From Sabellastarte sp. h YS-2021 (lineage: Eukaryota > Annelida > Polychaeta > Sabellida > Sabellidae), in assembly GCA_964017235.1 (NCBI GenBank), contig OZ024929.1, positions 24,115,464 through 24,179,463 of the forward strand: a DNA stretch of 64,000 nt, given 5' to 3'. Of this stretch, positions 1 to 11,618 are shown in pieces. The position numbers and the translations under genes are program-made. Position 1 is the stretch's first letter. Every line of letters starts with the position of its first letter. The notes under the pieces were generated by a model, which saw only the letters and a list, made by a program, of their open reading frames with translations, was not told where the DNA came from and did no database searches.

Positions 1-167
1 CAACTACGGTTAACACCTTATTTACTCCGTAACTAAGTCAAATATTAAGATGTAACGCTGAAATTTGGACAGGTCGTAAGGAAAGTGGCACTCGCAACTT
101 TAGAATAGGTTTGAAACTTACATCTCAATGTCAAGGTCACATTAGCCTCTCGTAAGGCTCCAACGGT
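1..167 (+). repeat. Type L-A monomer (reference, 167 bp)
   Basis: Reference copy of the long A monomer. The head reads caactacggttaacacc followed by ttatttactccgtaac. Diagnostic body sites are attaag, tttggacagg, gtcgtaagg, cactcgcaac, tttgaaac, ctcaatg, gtcacatt and ctcgtaaggctcc. It has 67 G+C of 167. Seven CpGs lie at monomer positions 7, 28, 56, 75, 93, 151 and 164, close to the number expected from base composition (about 6.7). A 5-bp inverted repeat agcct/aggct flanks ctcgta near the 3' end, and an aatgt/acatt dyad encloses caaggtc at about 129-145. A/C-type monomers are the only ones followed by the short-headed form. Confidence 0.95.
131..139 (+). promoter_or_regulatory. TCAAGGTCA nuclear-receptor-type half-site (present in every monomer)
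   Basis: TCAAGGTCA occurs once in each monomer at about position 131 (long) or 117 (short). The one exception I noticed is the monomer at 61175, which reads TTAAGGTCA. The motif matches the established extended half-site for monomeric nuclear receptors (SF-1/FTZ-F1 and ERR families, YCAAGGTCA-like). In A/C monomers it lies inside an aatgt...acatt dyad. Binding in this genome is speculative; the motif may simply be conserved because the array is homogenised. This copy is listed as representative of about 398. Confidence 0.35.
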
Positions 168-334
168 CAACTACGGTTAACACCTTATTTACTAAGTAAC
201 TAAGTCAAATATTAAGATGTAACGCTGAAATTTGGACAGGTCGTAAGGAAAGTGGCCCTTGCAACTTTAGAATAGGTTTGAAACTTACATCTCAATGTCA
301 AGGTCACATTAGCCTCTCGTAAGGCTCCAACGGT
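168..334 (+). repeat. L-A variant with 'actaag' head and 'cccttgc' body
   Basis: The head reads tttactaagtaac instead of tttactccgtaac, and the body reads gtggcccttgcaac instead of gtggcactcgcaac. These two variants almost always travel together. The ctaag change removes the CpG at position 28, and the cttgc change converts the CpG at position 93 to TpG. It follows an L-A monomer at 1-167 and precedes S-B. Further copies start at 1629, 3410, 5010, 6137, 12732, 17894, 24364 and 26618. Confidence 0.92.
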
Positions 335-487
335 CAACCTTTTACTCCGTAACTAAGTCAAATATGAAGATGTAACGCTGAAATTTTGACAGGACATAAG
401 GAAAGTGGCACTCTAAACTTTGGAATAGGTTTCAGACTTACATCTCAGTGTCAAGGTCATGTTAGCCTCTCATCAGGTTCCAACGGT
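335..487 (+). repeat. Type S-B monomer (reference, 153 bp)
   Basis: Reference copy of the short B monomer. The head is caaccttttactccg, 14 bp shorter than the long head because the tacggttaacac segment and two T/A bases are missing. The body differs from A at about 17 sites in 125: atgaag, ttttgacagg, acataagg, ctctaaac, tttggaat, tttcagac, ctcagtg, gtcatgtt and ctcatcaggttcc. Only three CpGs remain (positions 14, 42, 150). The agcct/aggct hairpin and the aatgt/acatt dyad of A are both broken in B. S heads are fused to B bodies throughout, apart from the chimeras listed separately. The partner of this monomer in the putative ancestral 320-bp dimer is L-A. Confidence 0.95.
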
Positions 488-654
488 CAACTACGGTTAA
501 CACCTTATTTACTCCGTAACTAAGTCAAATATGAAGATGTAACGCTGAAATTTTGACAGGACATAAGGAAAGTGGCACTCTAAACTTTGGAATAGGTTTC
601 AGACTTACATCTCAGTGTCAAGGTCATGTTAGCCTCTCATCAGGTTCCAACGGT
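488..654 (+). repeat. Type L-B monomer (reference, 167 bp)
   Basis: Long head joined to a B body (atgaag, ttttgacagg, acataagg, ctctaaac, tttcagac, ctcatcagg). It usually follows an S-B monomer and precedes an L-A monomer, giving the recurring trimer L-B, L-A, S-B of 487 bp. A run of two L-B monomers (488-821) is seen here and again near 1949, 6457, 7918, 13052, 18214 and 37232. Because B tails never precede S heads, the long head here is what the dimer grammar predicts. Confidence 0.92.
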
Positions 655-1141
655 CAACTACGGTTAACACCTTATTTACTCCGTAACTAAGTCAAATATG
701 AAGATGTAACGCTGAAATTTTGACAGGACATAAGGAAAGTGGCACTCTAAACTTTGGAATAGGTTTCAGACTTACATCTCAGTGTCAAGGTCATGTTAGC
801 CTCTCATCAGGTTCCAACGGTCAACTACGGTTAACACCTTATTTACTCCGTAACTAAGTCAAATATTAAGATGTAACGCTGAAATTTGGACAGGTCGTAA
901 GGAAAGTGGCACTCGCAACTTTAGAATAGGTTTGAAACTTACATCTCAATGTCAAGGTCACATTAGCCTCTCGTAAGGCTCCAACGGTCAACCTTTTACT
1001 CCGTGACTAAGTCAAATATGAAGATGTAACGCTGAAATTTTGACAGGACATAAGGAAAGTGGCACTCTAAACTTTGGAATAGGTTTCAGACTTACATCTC
1101 AGTGTCAAGGTCATGTTAGCCTCTCATCAGGTTCCAACGAT

Positions 1142-1308
1142 CAACTACGGTTAACACCTTTTTTACTAAGTAACTAAGTCAAATATTAAGATGTAACGCT
1201 GAAATTTGGACAGGTCGTAAGGAAAGTGGCCCTTGCAACTTTAGAATAGGTTTGAAACTTACATCTCAATGTCAAGGTCACATTAGCCTCTCGTAAGGCT
1301 CCAACGGT
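1142..1308 (+). repeat. L-A variant with T6 head ('cctttttta')
   Basis: The head reads aacacctttttt followed by actaag, so ttattt has become tttttt; the body is the cccttgc form. The preceding monomer (989-1141) ends caacgat rather than caacggt, and this gat plus T6 haplotype crosses the monomer boundary intact at every T6 copy I parsed (starts include 4050, 7111, 11772, 13706, 16614, 21776, 26131, 28385, 30792, 35939, 40291, 45117, 52515, 54129, 59394 and 62135). Exchange therefore rarely resolves exactly at this boundary. Confidence 0.9.
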
Positions 1309-2602
1309 CAACCTTTTACTCTGTAACTAAGTCAAATATGAAGATGTAACGCTGAAATTTTGACAGGACATAAGGAAAGTGGCACTCTAAACTTTGGAAT
1401 AGGTTTCAGACTTACATCTCAGTGTCAAGGTCATGTTAGCCTCTCATCAGGTTCCAACGGTCAACTACGGTTAACACCTTATTTACTCCGTAACTAAGTC
1501 AAATATTAAGATGTAACGCTGAAATTTGGACAGGTCGTAAGGAAAGTGGCACTCGCAACTTTAGAATAGGTTTGAAACTTACATCTCAATGTCAAGGTCA
1601 CATTAGCCTCTTGTAAGGCTCCAACGGTCAACTACGGTTAACACCTTATTTACTAAGTAACTAAGTCAAATATTAAGATGTAACGCTGAAATTTGGACAG
1701 GTCGTAAGGAAAGTGGCCCTTGCAACTTTAGAATAGGTTTGAAACTTACATCTCAATGTCAAGGTCACATTAGCCTCTCGTAAGGCTCCAACGGTCAACC
1801 TTTTACTCCGTAACTAAGTCAAATATGAAGATGTAACGCTGAAATTTTGACAGGACATAAGGAAAGTGGCACTCTAAACTTTGGAATAGGTTTCAGACTT
1901 ACATCTCAGTGTCAAGGTCATGTTAGCCTCTCATCAGGTTCCAACGGTCAACTACGGTTAACACCTTATTTACTCCGTAACTAAGTCAAATATGAAGATG
2001 TAACGCTGAAATTTTGACAGGACATAAGGAAAGTGGCACTCTAAACTTTGGAATAGGTTTCAGACTTACATCTCAGTGTCAAGGTCATGTTAGCCTCTCA
2101 TCAGGTTCCAACGGTCAACTACGGTTAACACCTTATTTACTCCGTAACTAAGTCAAATATGAAGATGTAACGCTGAAATTTTGACAGGACATAAGGAAAG
2201 TGGCACTCTAAACTTTGGAATAGGTTTCAGACTTACATCTCAGTGTCAAGGTCATGTTAGCCTCTCATCAGGTTCCAACGGTCAACTACGGTTAACACCT
2301 TATTTACTCCGTAACTAAGTCAAATATTAAGATGTAACGCTGAAATTTGGACAGGTCGTAAGGAAAGTGGCACTCGCAACTTTAGAATAGGTTTGAAACT
2401 TACATCTCAATGTCAAGGTCACATTAGCCTCTCGTAAGGCTCCAACGGTCAACCTTTTACTCCGTGACTAAGTCAAATATGAAGATGTAACGCTGAAATT
2501 TTGACAGGACATAAGGAAAGTGGCACTCTAAACTTTGGAATAGGTTTCAGACTTACATCTCAGTGTCAAGGTCATGTTAGCCTCTCATCAGGTTCCAACG
2601 GT

Positions 2603-2769
2603 CAACTACGGTTAACACCTTATTTACTCCGTAACTAAGTCAAATATGAAGATGTAACGCTGAAATTTGGACAGGTCGTAAGGAAAGTGGCACTCGCAAC
2701 TTTAGAATAGGTTTCAGAATTACATCTCAATGTCAAGGTCACATTAGCCTCTCGTAAGGCTCCAACGGT
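2603..2769 (+). repeat. Type C monomer (L head, atgaag, A-like body, cagaattac)
   Basis: Long monomer that starts B-like (atgaag), turns A-like from tttggacagg onward (gtcgtaagg, ctcgcaac, ctcaatg, ctcgtaagg) and carries tttcagaattac where A has tttgaaacttac and B has tttcagacttac. It therefore looks like an old recombinant. The likely switch lies in the 20-bp block shared by all types that ends in gctgaaattt. Like A it is followed by S-B. Copies recur through the window, for example at 5330, 14847, 20009, 25171, 29832, 39971 and 53809. Confidence 0.9.
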
Positions 2770-2922
2770 CAACCTTTTACTCCGTAACTAAGTCAAATAT
2801 GAAGATGTAACGCTGAAATTTTGACAGGACATAAGGAAAGTGGCACTCTAAACTTTGGAATAGGTTTCAGACTTACATCTCAGTGTCAAGGTCATGTTAG
2901 CCTCTCATCAGGTTCCAACGGT

Positions 2923-3089
2923 CAACTACGGTTAACACCTTATTTACTCCGTAACTAAGTCAAATATTAAGATGTAACGCTGAAATTTGGACAGGTCGTA
3001 AGGAAAGTGGCACTCGCAACTTTAGAATAGGTTTCAGAATTACATCTCAATGTCAAGGTCACATTAGCCTCTCGTAAGGCTCCAACGGT
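2923..3089 (+). repeat. Type C' monomer (L head, attaag, cagaattac)
   Basis: Same as type C but with attaag instead of atgaag, so the whole 5' half is A-like and only the tttcagaattac block marks the C family. It is usually separated from a C monomer by one S-B. The copies at 15167 and 20329 additionally carry the cccttgc variant, which combines markers of two A subtypes in one monomer. Confidence 0.9.
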
Positions 3090-4216
3090 CAACCTTTTAC
3101 TCCGTAACTAAGTCAAATATGAAGATGTAACGCTGAAATTTTGACAGGACATAAGGAAAGTGGCACTCTAAACTTTGGAATAGGTTTCAGACTTACATCT
3201 CAGTGTCAAGGTCATGTTAGCCTCTCATCAGGTTCCAACGGTCAACTACGGTTAACACCTTATTTACTCCGTAACTAAGTCAAATATTAAGATGTAACGC
3301 TGAAATTTGGACAGGTCGTAAGGAAAGTGGCACTCGCAACTTTAGAATAGGTTTGAAACTTACATCTCAATGTCAAGGTCACATTAGCCTCTCGTAAGGC
3401 TCCAACGGTCAACTACGGTTAACACCTTATTTACTAAGTAACTAAGTCAAATATTAAGATGTAACGCTGAAATTTGGACAGGTCGTAAGGAAAGTGGCCC
3501 TTGCAACTTTAGAATAGGTTTGAAACTTACATCTCAATGTCAAGGTCACATTAGCCTCTCGTAAGGCTCCAACGGTCAACCTTTTACTCCGTAACTAAGT
3601 CAAATATGAAGATGTAACGCTGAAATTTTGACAGGACATAAGGAAAGTGGCACTCTAAACTTTGGAATAGGTTTCAGACTTACATCTCAGTGTCAAGGTC
3701 ATGTTAGCCTCTCATCAGGTTCCAACGGTCAACTACGGTTAACACCTTATTTACTCCGTAACTAAGTCAAATATTAAGATGTAACGCTGAAATTTGGACA
3801 GGTCGTAAGGAAAGTGGCACTCGCAACTTTAGAATAGGTTTGAAACTTACATCTCAATGTCAAGGTCACATTAGCCTCTCGTAAGGCTCCAACGGTCAAC
3901 CTTTTACTCCGTGACTAAGTCAAATATGAAGATGTAACGCTGAAATTTTGACAGGACATAAGGAAAGTGGCACTCTAAACTTTGGAATAGGTTTCAGACT
4001 TGCATCTCAGTGTCAAGGTCATGTTAGCCTCTCATCAGGTTCCAACGATCAACTACGGTTAACACCTTTTTTACTAAGTAACTAAGTCAAATATTAAGAT
4101 GTAACGCTGAAATTTGGACAGGTCGTAAGGAAAGTGGCCCTTGCAACTTTAGAATAGGTTTGAAACTTACATCTCAATGTCAAGGTCACATTAGCCTCTC
4201 GTAAGGCTCCAACGGT

Positions 4217-4369
4217 CAACCTTTTACTCTGTAACTAAGTCAAATATGAAGATGTAACGCTGAAATTTTGACAGGTCGTAAGGAAAGTGGCACTCGCAAC
4301 TTTAGAATAGGTTTCAGAATTACATCTCAATGTCAAGGTCACATTAGCCTCTCGTAAGGCTCCAACGGT
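4217..4369 (+). repeat. Chimeric S monomer, B to C switch
   Basis: The short ctctg head and ttttgacagg are B-type, then tcgtaagg, ctcgcaac and tttcagaattac are C-type. The switch lies at about 4270-4276. Because the tail is C-type, the next monomer (4370) has a short head, giving the unusual S-S pair. Identical chimeras start at 10186, 11939 and 17101, so one recombinant was copied by HOR amplification rather than formed four times. Confidence 0.9.
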
Positions 4370-5969
4370 CAACCTTTTACTCCGTAACTAAGTCAAATAT
4401 GAAGATGTAACGCTGAAATTTTGACAGGACATAAGGAAAGTGGCACTCTAAACTTTGGAATAGGTTTCAGACTTACATCTCAGTGTCAAGGTCATGTTAG
4501 CCTCTCATCAGGTTCCAACGGTCAACTACGGTTAACACCTTATTTACTCCGTAACTAAGTCAAATATTAAGATGTAACGCTGAAATTTGGACAGGTCGTA
4601 AGGAAAGTGGCACTCGCAACTTTAGAATAGGTTTCAGAATTACATCTCAATGTCAAGGTCACATTAGCCTCTCGTAAGGCTCCAACGGTCAACCTTTTAC
4701 TCCGTAACTAAGTCAAATATGAAGATGTAACGCTGAAATTTTGACAGGACATAAGGAAAGTGGCACTCTAAACTTTGGAATAGGTTTCAGACTTACATCT
4801 CAGTGTCAAGGTCATGTTAGCCTCTCATCAGGTTCCAACGGTCAACTACGGTTAACACCTTATTTACTCCGTAACTAAGTCAAATATTAAGATGTAACGC
4901 TGAAATTTGGACAGGTCGTAAGGAAAGTGGCACTCGCAACTTTAGAATAGGTTTGAAACTTACATCTCAATGTCAAGGTCACATTAGCCTCTCGTAAGGC
5001 TCCAACGGTCAACTACGGTTAACACCTTATTTACTAAGTAACTAAGTCAAATATTAAGATGTAACGCTGAAATTTGGACAGGTCGTAAGGAAAGTGGCCC
5101 TTGCAACTTTAGAATAGGTTTGAAACTTACATCTCAATGTCAAGGTCACATTAGCCTCTCGTAAGGCTCCAACGGTCAACCTTTTACTCCGTAACTAAGT
5201 CAAATATGAAGATGTAACGCTGAAATTTTGACAGGACATAAGGAAAGTGGCACTCTAAACTTTGGAATAGGTTTCAGACTTACATCTCAGTGTCAAGGTC
5301 ATGTTAGCCTCTCATCAGGTTCCAACGGTCAACTACGGTTAACACCTTATTTACTCCGTAACTAAGTCAAATATGAAGATGTAACGCTGAAATTTGGACA
5401 GGTCGTAAGGAAAGTGGCACTCGCAACTTTAGAATAGGTTTCAGAATTACATCTCAATGTCAAGGTCACATTAGCCTCTCGTAAGGCTCCAACGGTCAAC
5501 CTTTTACTCCGTAACTAAGTCAAATATGAAGATGTAACGCTGAAATTTTGACAGGACATAAGGAAAGTGGCACTCTAAACTTTGGAATAGGTTTCAGACT
5601 TACATCTCAGTGTCAAGGTCATGTTAGCCTCTCATCAGGTTCCAACGGTCAACTACGGTTAACACCTTATTTACTCCGTAACTAAGTCAAATATTAAGAT
5701 GTAACGCTGAAATTTGGACAGGTCGTAAGGAAAGTGGCACTCGCAACTTTAGAATAGGTTTCAGAATTACATCTCAATGTCAAGGTCACATTAGCCTCTC
5801 GTAAGGCTCCAACGGTCAACCTTTTACTCCGTAACTAAGTCAAATATGAAGATGTAACGCTGAAATTTTGACAGGACATAAGGAAAGTGGCACTCTAAAC
5901 TTTGGAATAGGTTTCAGACTTACATCTCAGTGTCAAGGTCATGTTAGCCTCTCATCAGGTTCCAACGGT

Positions 5970-8900
5970 CAACTACGGTTAACACCTTATTTACTCCGTA
6001 ACTAAGTCAAATATTAAGATGTAACGCTGAAATTTGGACAGGTCGTAAGGAAAGTGGCACTCGCAACTTTAGAATAGGTTTGAAACTTACATCTCAATGT
6101 CAAGGTCACATTAGCCTCTCGTAAGGCTCCAACGGTCAACTACGGTTAACACCTTATTTACTAAGTAACTAAGTCAAATATTAAGATGTAACGCTGAAAT
6201 TTGGACAGGTCGTAAGGAAAGTGGCCCTTGCAACTTTAGAATAGGTTTGAAACTTACATCTCAATGTCAAGGTCACATTAGCCTCTCGTAAGGCTCCAAC
6301 GGTCAACCTTTTACTCCGTAACTAAGTCAAATATGAAGATGTAACGCTGAAATTTTGACAGGACATAAGGAAAGTGGCACTCTAAACTTTGGAATAGGTT
6401 TCAGACTTACATCTCAGTGTCAAGGTCATGTTAGCCTCTCATCAGGTTCCAACGGTCAACTACGGTTAACACCTTATTTACTCCGTAACTAAGTCAAATA
6501 TGAAGATGTAACGCTGAAATTTTGACAGGACATAAGGAAAGTGGCACTCTAAACTTTGGAATAGGTTTCAGACTTACATCTCAGTGTCAAGGTCATGTTA
6601 GCCTCTCATCAGGTTCCAACGGTCAACTACGGTTAACACCTTATTTACTCCGTAACTAAGTCAAATATGAAGATGTAACGCTGAAATTTTGACAGGACAT
6701 AAGGAAAGTGGCACTCTAAACTTTGGAATAGGTTTCAGACTTACATCTCAGTGTCAAGGTCATGTTAGCCTCTCATCAGGTTCCAACGGTCAACTACGGT
6801 TAACACCTTATTTACTCCGTAACTAAGTCAAATATTAAGATGTAACGCTGAAATTTGGACAGGTCGTAAGGAAAGTGGCACTCGCAACTTTAGAATAGGT
6901 TTGAAACTTACATCTCAATGTCAAGGTCACATTAGCCTCTCGTAAGGCTCCAACGGTCAACCTTTTACTCCGTGACTAAGTCAAATATGAAGATGTAACG
7001 CTGAAATTTTGACAGGACATAAGGAAAGTGGCACTCTAAACTTTGGAATAGGTTTCAGACTTACATCTCAGTGTCAAGGTCATGTTAGCCTCTCATCAGG
7101 TTCCAACGATCAACTACGGTTAACACCTTTTTTACTAAGTAACTAAGTCAAATATTAAGATGTAACGCTGAAATTTGGACAGGTCGTAAGGAAAGTGGCC
7201 CTTGCAACTTTAGAATAGGTTTGAAACTTACATCTCAATGTCAAGGTCACATTAGCCTCTCGTAAGGCTCCAACGGTCAACCTTTTACTCTGTAACTAAG
7301 TCAAATATGAAGATGTAACGCTGAAATTTTGACAGGACATAAGGAAAGTGGCACTCTAAACTTTGGAATAGGTTTCAGACTTACATCTCAGTGTCAAGGT
7401 CATGTTAGCCTCTCATCAGGTTCCAACGGTCAACTACGGTTAACACCTTATTTACTCCGTAACTAAGTCAAATATTAAGATGTAACGCTGAAATTTGGAC
7501 AGGTCGTAAGGAAAGTGGCACTCGCAACTTTAGAATAGGTTTGAAACTTACATCTCAATGTCAAGGTCACATTAGCCTCTTGTAAGGCTCCAACGGTCAA
7601 CTACGGTTAACACCTTATTTACTAAGTAACTAAGTCAAATATTAAGATGTAACGCTGAAATTTGGACAGGTCGTAAGGAAAGTGGCCCTTGCAACTTTAG
7701 AATAGGTTTGAAACTTACATCTCAATGTCAAGGTCACATTAGCCTCTCGTAAGGCTCCAACGGTCAACCTTTTACTCCGTAACTAAGTCAAATATGAAGA
7801 TGTAACGCTGAAATTTTGACAGGACATAAGGAAAGTGGCACTCTAAACTTTGGAATAGGTTTCAGACTTACATCTCAGTGTCAAGGTCATGTTAGCCTCT
7901 CATCAGGTTCCAACGGTCAACTACGGTTAACACCTTATTTACTCCGTAACTAAGTCAAATATGAAGATGTAACGCTGAAATTTTGACAGGACATAAGGAA
8001 AGTGGCACTCTAAACTTTGGAATAGGTTTCAGACTTACATCTCAGTGTCAAGGTCATGTTAGCCTCTCATCAGGTTCCAACGGTCAACTACGGTTAACAC
8101 CTTATTTACTCCGTAACTAAGTCAAATATGAAGATGTAACGCTGAAATTTTGACAGGACATAAGGAAAGTGGCACTCTAAACTTTGGAATAGGTTTCAGA
8201 CTTACATCTCAGTGTCAAGGTCATGTTAGCCTCTCATCAGGTTCCAACGGTCAACTACGGTTAACACCTTATTTACTCCGTAACTAAGTCAAATATTAAG
8301 ATGTAACGCTGAAATTTGGACAGGTCGTAAGGAAAGTGGCACTCGCAACTTTAGAATAGGTTTGAAACTTACATCTCAATGTCAAGGTCACATTAGCCTC
8401 TCGTAAGGCTCCAACGGTCAACCTTTTACTCCGTGACTAAGTCAAATATGAAGATGTAACGCTGAAATTTTGACAGGACATAAGGAAAGTGGCACTCTAA
8501 ACTTTGGAATAGGTTTCAGACTTACATCTCAGTGTCAAGGTCATGTTAGCCTCTCATCAGGTTCCAACGGTCAACTACGGTTAACACCTTATTTACTCCG
8601 TAACTAAGTCAAATATGAAGATGTAACGCTGAAATTTGGACAGGTCGTAAGGAAAGTGGCACTCGCAACTTTAGAATAGGTTTCAGAATTACATCTCAAT
8701 GTCAAGGTCACATTAGCCTCTCGTAAGGCTCCAACGGTCAACCTTTTACTCCGTAACTAAGTCAAATATGAAGATGTAACGCTGAAATTTTGACAGGACA
8801 TAAGGAAAGTGGCACTCTAAACTTTGGAATAGGTTTCAGACTTACATCTCAGTGTCAAGGTCATGTTAGCCTCTCATCAGGTTCCAACGGTCAACTACGG

Positions 8901-11540
8901 TTAACACCTTATTTACTCCGTAACTAAGTCAAATATTAAGATGTAACGCTGAAATTTGGACAGGTCGTAAGGAAAGTGGCACTCGCAACTTTAGAATAGG
9001 TTTCAGAATTACATCTCAATGTCAAGGTCACATTAGCCTCTCGTAAGGCTCCAACGGTCAACCTTTTACTCCGTAACTAAGTCAAATATGAAGATGTAAC
9101 GCTGAAATTTTGACAGGACATAAGGAAAGTGGCACTCTAAACTTTGGAATAGGTTTCAGACTTACATCTCAGTGTCAAGGTCATGTTAGCCTCTCATCAG
9201 GTTCCAACGGTCAACTACGGTTAACACCTTATTTACTCCGTAACTAAGTCAAATATTAAGATGTAACGCTGAAATTTGGACAGGTCGTAAGGAAAGTGGC
9301 ACTCGCAACTTTAGAATAGGTTTGAAACTTACATCTCAATGTCAAGGTCACATTAGCCTCTCGTAAGGCTCCAACGGTCAACTACGGTTAACACCTTATT
9401 TACTAAGTAACTAAGTCAAATATTAAGATGTAACGCTGAAATTTGGACAGGTCGTAAGGAAAGTGGCCCTTGCAACTTTAGAATAGGTTTGAAACTTACA
9501 TCTCAATGTCAAGGTCACATTAGCCTCTCGTAAGGCTCCAACGGTCAACCTTTTACTCCGTAACTAAGTCAAATATGAAGATGTAACGCTGAAATTTTGA
9601 CAGGACATAAGGAAAGTGGCACTCTAAACTTTGGAATAGGTTTCAGACTTACATCTCAGTGTCAAGGTCATGTTAGCCTCTCATCAGGTTCCAACGGTCA
9701 ACTACGGTTAACACCTTATTTACTCCGTAACTAAGTCAAATATTAAGATGTAACGCTGAAATTTGGACAGGTCGTAAGGAAAGTGGCACTCGCAACTTTA
9801 GAATAGGTTTGAAACTTACATCTCAATGTCAAGGTCACATTAGCCTCTCGTAAGGCTCCAACGGTCAACCTTTTACTCCGTGACTAAGTCAAATATGAAG
9901 ATGTAACGCTGAAATTTTGACAGGACATAAGGAAAGTGGCACTCTAAACTTTGGAATAGGTTTCAGACTTGCATCTCAGTGTCAAGGTCATGTTAGCCTC
10001 TCATCAGGTTCCAACGATCAACTACGGTTAACACCTTTTTTACTAAGTAACTAAGTCAAATATTAAGATGTAACGCTGAAATTTGGACAGGTCGTAAGGA
10101 AAGTGGCCCTTGCAACTTTAGAATAGGTTTGAAACTTACATCTCAATGTCAAGGTCACATTAGCCTCTCGTAAGGCTCCAACGGTCAACCTTTTACTCTG
10201 TAACTAAGTCAAATATGAAGATGTAACGCTGAAATTTTGACAGGTCGTAAGGAAAGTGGCACTCGCAACTTTAGAATAGGTTTCAGAATTACATCTCAAT
10301 GTCAAGGTCACATTAGCCTCTCGTAAGGCTCCAACGGTCAACCTTTTACTCCGTAACTAAGTCAAATATGAAGATGTAACGCTGAAATTTTGACAGGACA
10401 TAAGGAAAGTGGCACTCTAAACTTTGGAATAGGTTTCAGACTTACATCTCAGTGTCAAGGTCATGTTAGCCTCTCATCAGGTTCCAACGGTCAACTACGG
10501 TTAACACCTTATTTACTCCGTAACTAAGTCAAATATTAAGATGTAACGCTGAAATTTGGACAGGTCGTAAGGAAAGTGGCACTCGCAACTTTAGAATAGG
10601 TTTCAGAATTACATCTCAATGTCAAGGTCACATTAGCCTCTCGTAAGGCTCCAACGGTCAACCTTTTACTCCGTAACTAAGTCAAATATGAAGATGTAAC
10701 GCTGAAATTTTGACAGGACATAAGGAAAGTGGCACTCTAAACTTTGGAATAGGTTTCAGACTTACATCTCAGTGTCAAGGTCATGTTAGCCTCTCATCAG
10801 GTTCCAACGGTCAACTACGGTTAACACCTTATTTACTCCGTAACTAAGTCAAATATTAAGATGTAACGCTGAAATTTGGACAGGTCGTAAGGAAAGTGGC
10901 ACTCGCAACTTTAGAATAGGTTTGAAACTTACATCTCAATGTCAAGGTCACATTAGCCTCTCGTAAGGCTCCAACGGTCAACTACGGTTAACACCTTATT
11001 TACTAAGTAACTAAGTCAAATATTAAGATGTAACGCTGAAATTTGGACAGGTCGTAAGGAAAGTGGCCCTTGCAACTTTAGAATAGGTTTGAAACTTACA
11101 TCTCAATGTCAAGGTCACATTAGCCTCTCGTAAGGCTCCAACGGTCAACCTTTTACTCCGTAACTAAGTCAAATATGAAGATGTAACGCTGAAATTTTGA
11201 CAGGACATAAGGAAAGTGGCACTCTAAACTTTGGAATAGGTTTCAGACTTACATCTCAGTGTCAAGGTCATGTTAGCCTCTCATCAGGTTCCAACGGTCA
11301 ACTACGGTTAACACCTTATTTACTCCGTAACTAAGTCAAATATGAAGATGTAACGCTGAAATTTGGACAGGTCGTAAGGAAAGTGGCACTCGCAACTTTA
11401 GAATAGGTTTCAGAATTACATCTCAATGTCAAGGTCACATTAGCCTCTCGTAAGGCTCCAACGGTCAACCTTTTACTCCGTAACTAAGTCAAATATGAAG
11501 ATGTAACGCTGAAATTTTGACAGGACATAAGGAAAGTGGC
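5970..11540 (+). repeat. HOR A, copy 2 (truncated, about 5.57 kb)
   Basis: Second copy of the 37-mer, in register with copy 1 through the C monomer at 11299-11465. It stops inside the S monomer that begins at 11466, where B sequence switches to A. The last two monomers of the unit (equivalents of 5650 and 5817) are missing. Confidence 0.88.
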
Positions 11541-11618
11541 ACTCGCAACTTTAGAATAGGTTTGAAACTTACATCTCAATGTCAAGGTCACATTAGCCTC
11601 TCGTAAGGCTCCAACGGT
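11466..11618 (+). repeat. Chimeric S monomer, B to A switch (register change)
   Basis: The short head and atgaag/ttttgacagg/acataagg are B-type; from ctcgcaac onward (tttgaaac, ctcaatg, ctcgtaagg) it is A-type. The switch lies within the shared block taaggaaagtggcactc, about 11527-11543. Before it the order matches the monomer at 5497 of HOR A; after it the order matches that following the monomer at 3730. The jump amounts to a 1,753-bp backward step (11 monomers), a direct footprint of unequal exchange or an internal duplication. Confidence 0.9.

Larger units (their letters stand above)
1..5969 (+). repeat. HOR A, copy 1 (5,969 bp, 37 monomers)
   Basis: First complete unit of a 37-mer (22 long, 15 short). 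Private markers repeat exactly one period later: cttgtaag (T at 1612 and 7581), gacttgcatc (G at 4002 and 9971), the short ctctg monomer with an A/C tail (4217 and 10186), and two consecutive S heads (4217, 4370). I saw no difference from copy 2 at any diagnostic site. The unit is itself mosaic: the run L-A, L-A(actaag), S-B recurs internally at 1, 1462/1629, 3243 and 4843. Confidence 0.88.

Noticed and set aside
161-182. Paired Myb-like sites (CAACGG and CGGTTA) around the long-head monomer junction
   Set aside because: The motifs are short and degenerate, and would be expected by chance; short heads lack half of the pair. No further support.
470-487. Pol III B-box-like GGTTCCAAC at the end of B monomers, suggesting a tRNA/SINE origin
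   Set aside because: It departs from the B-box consensus at key positions, no convincing A box lies upstream, and A monomers lack it.
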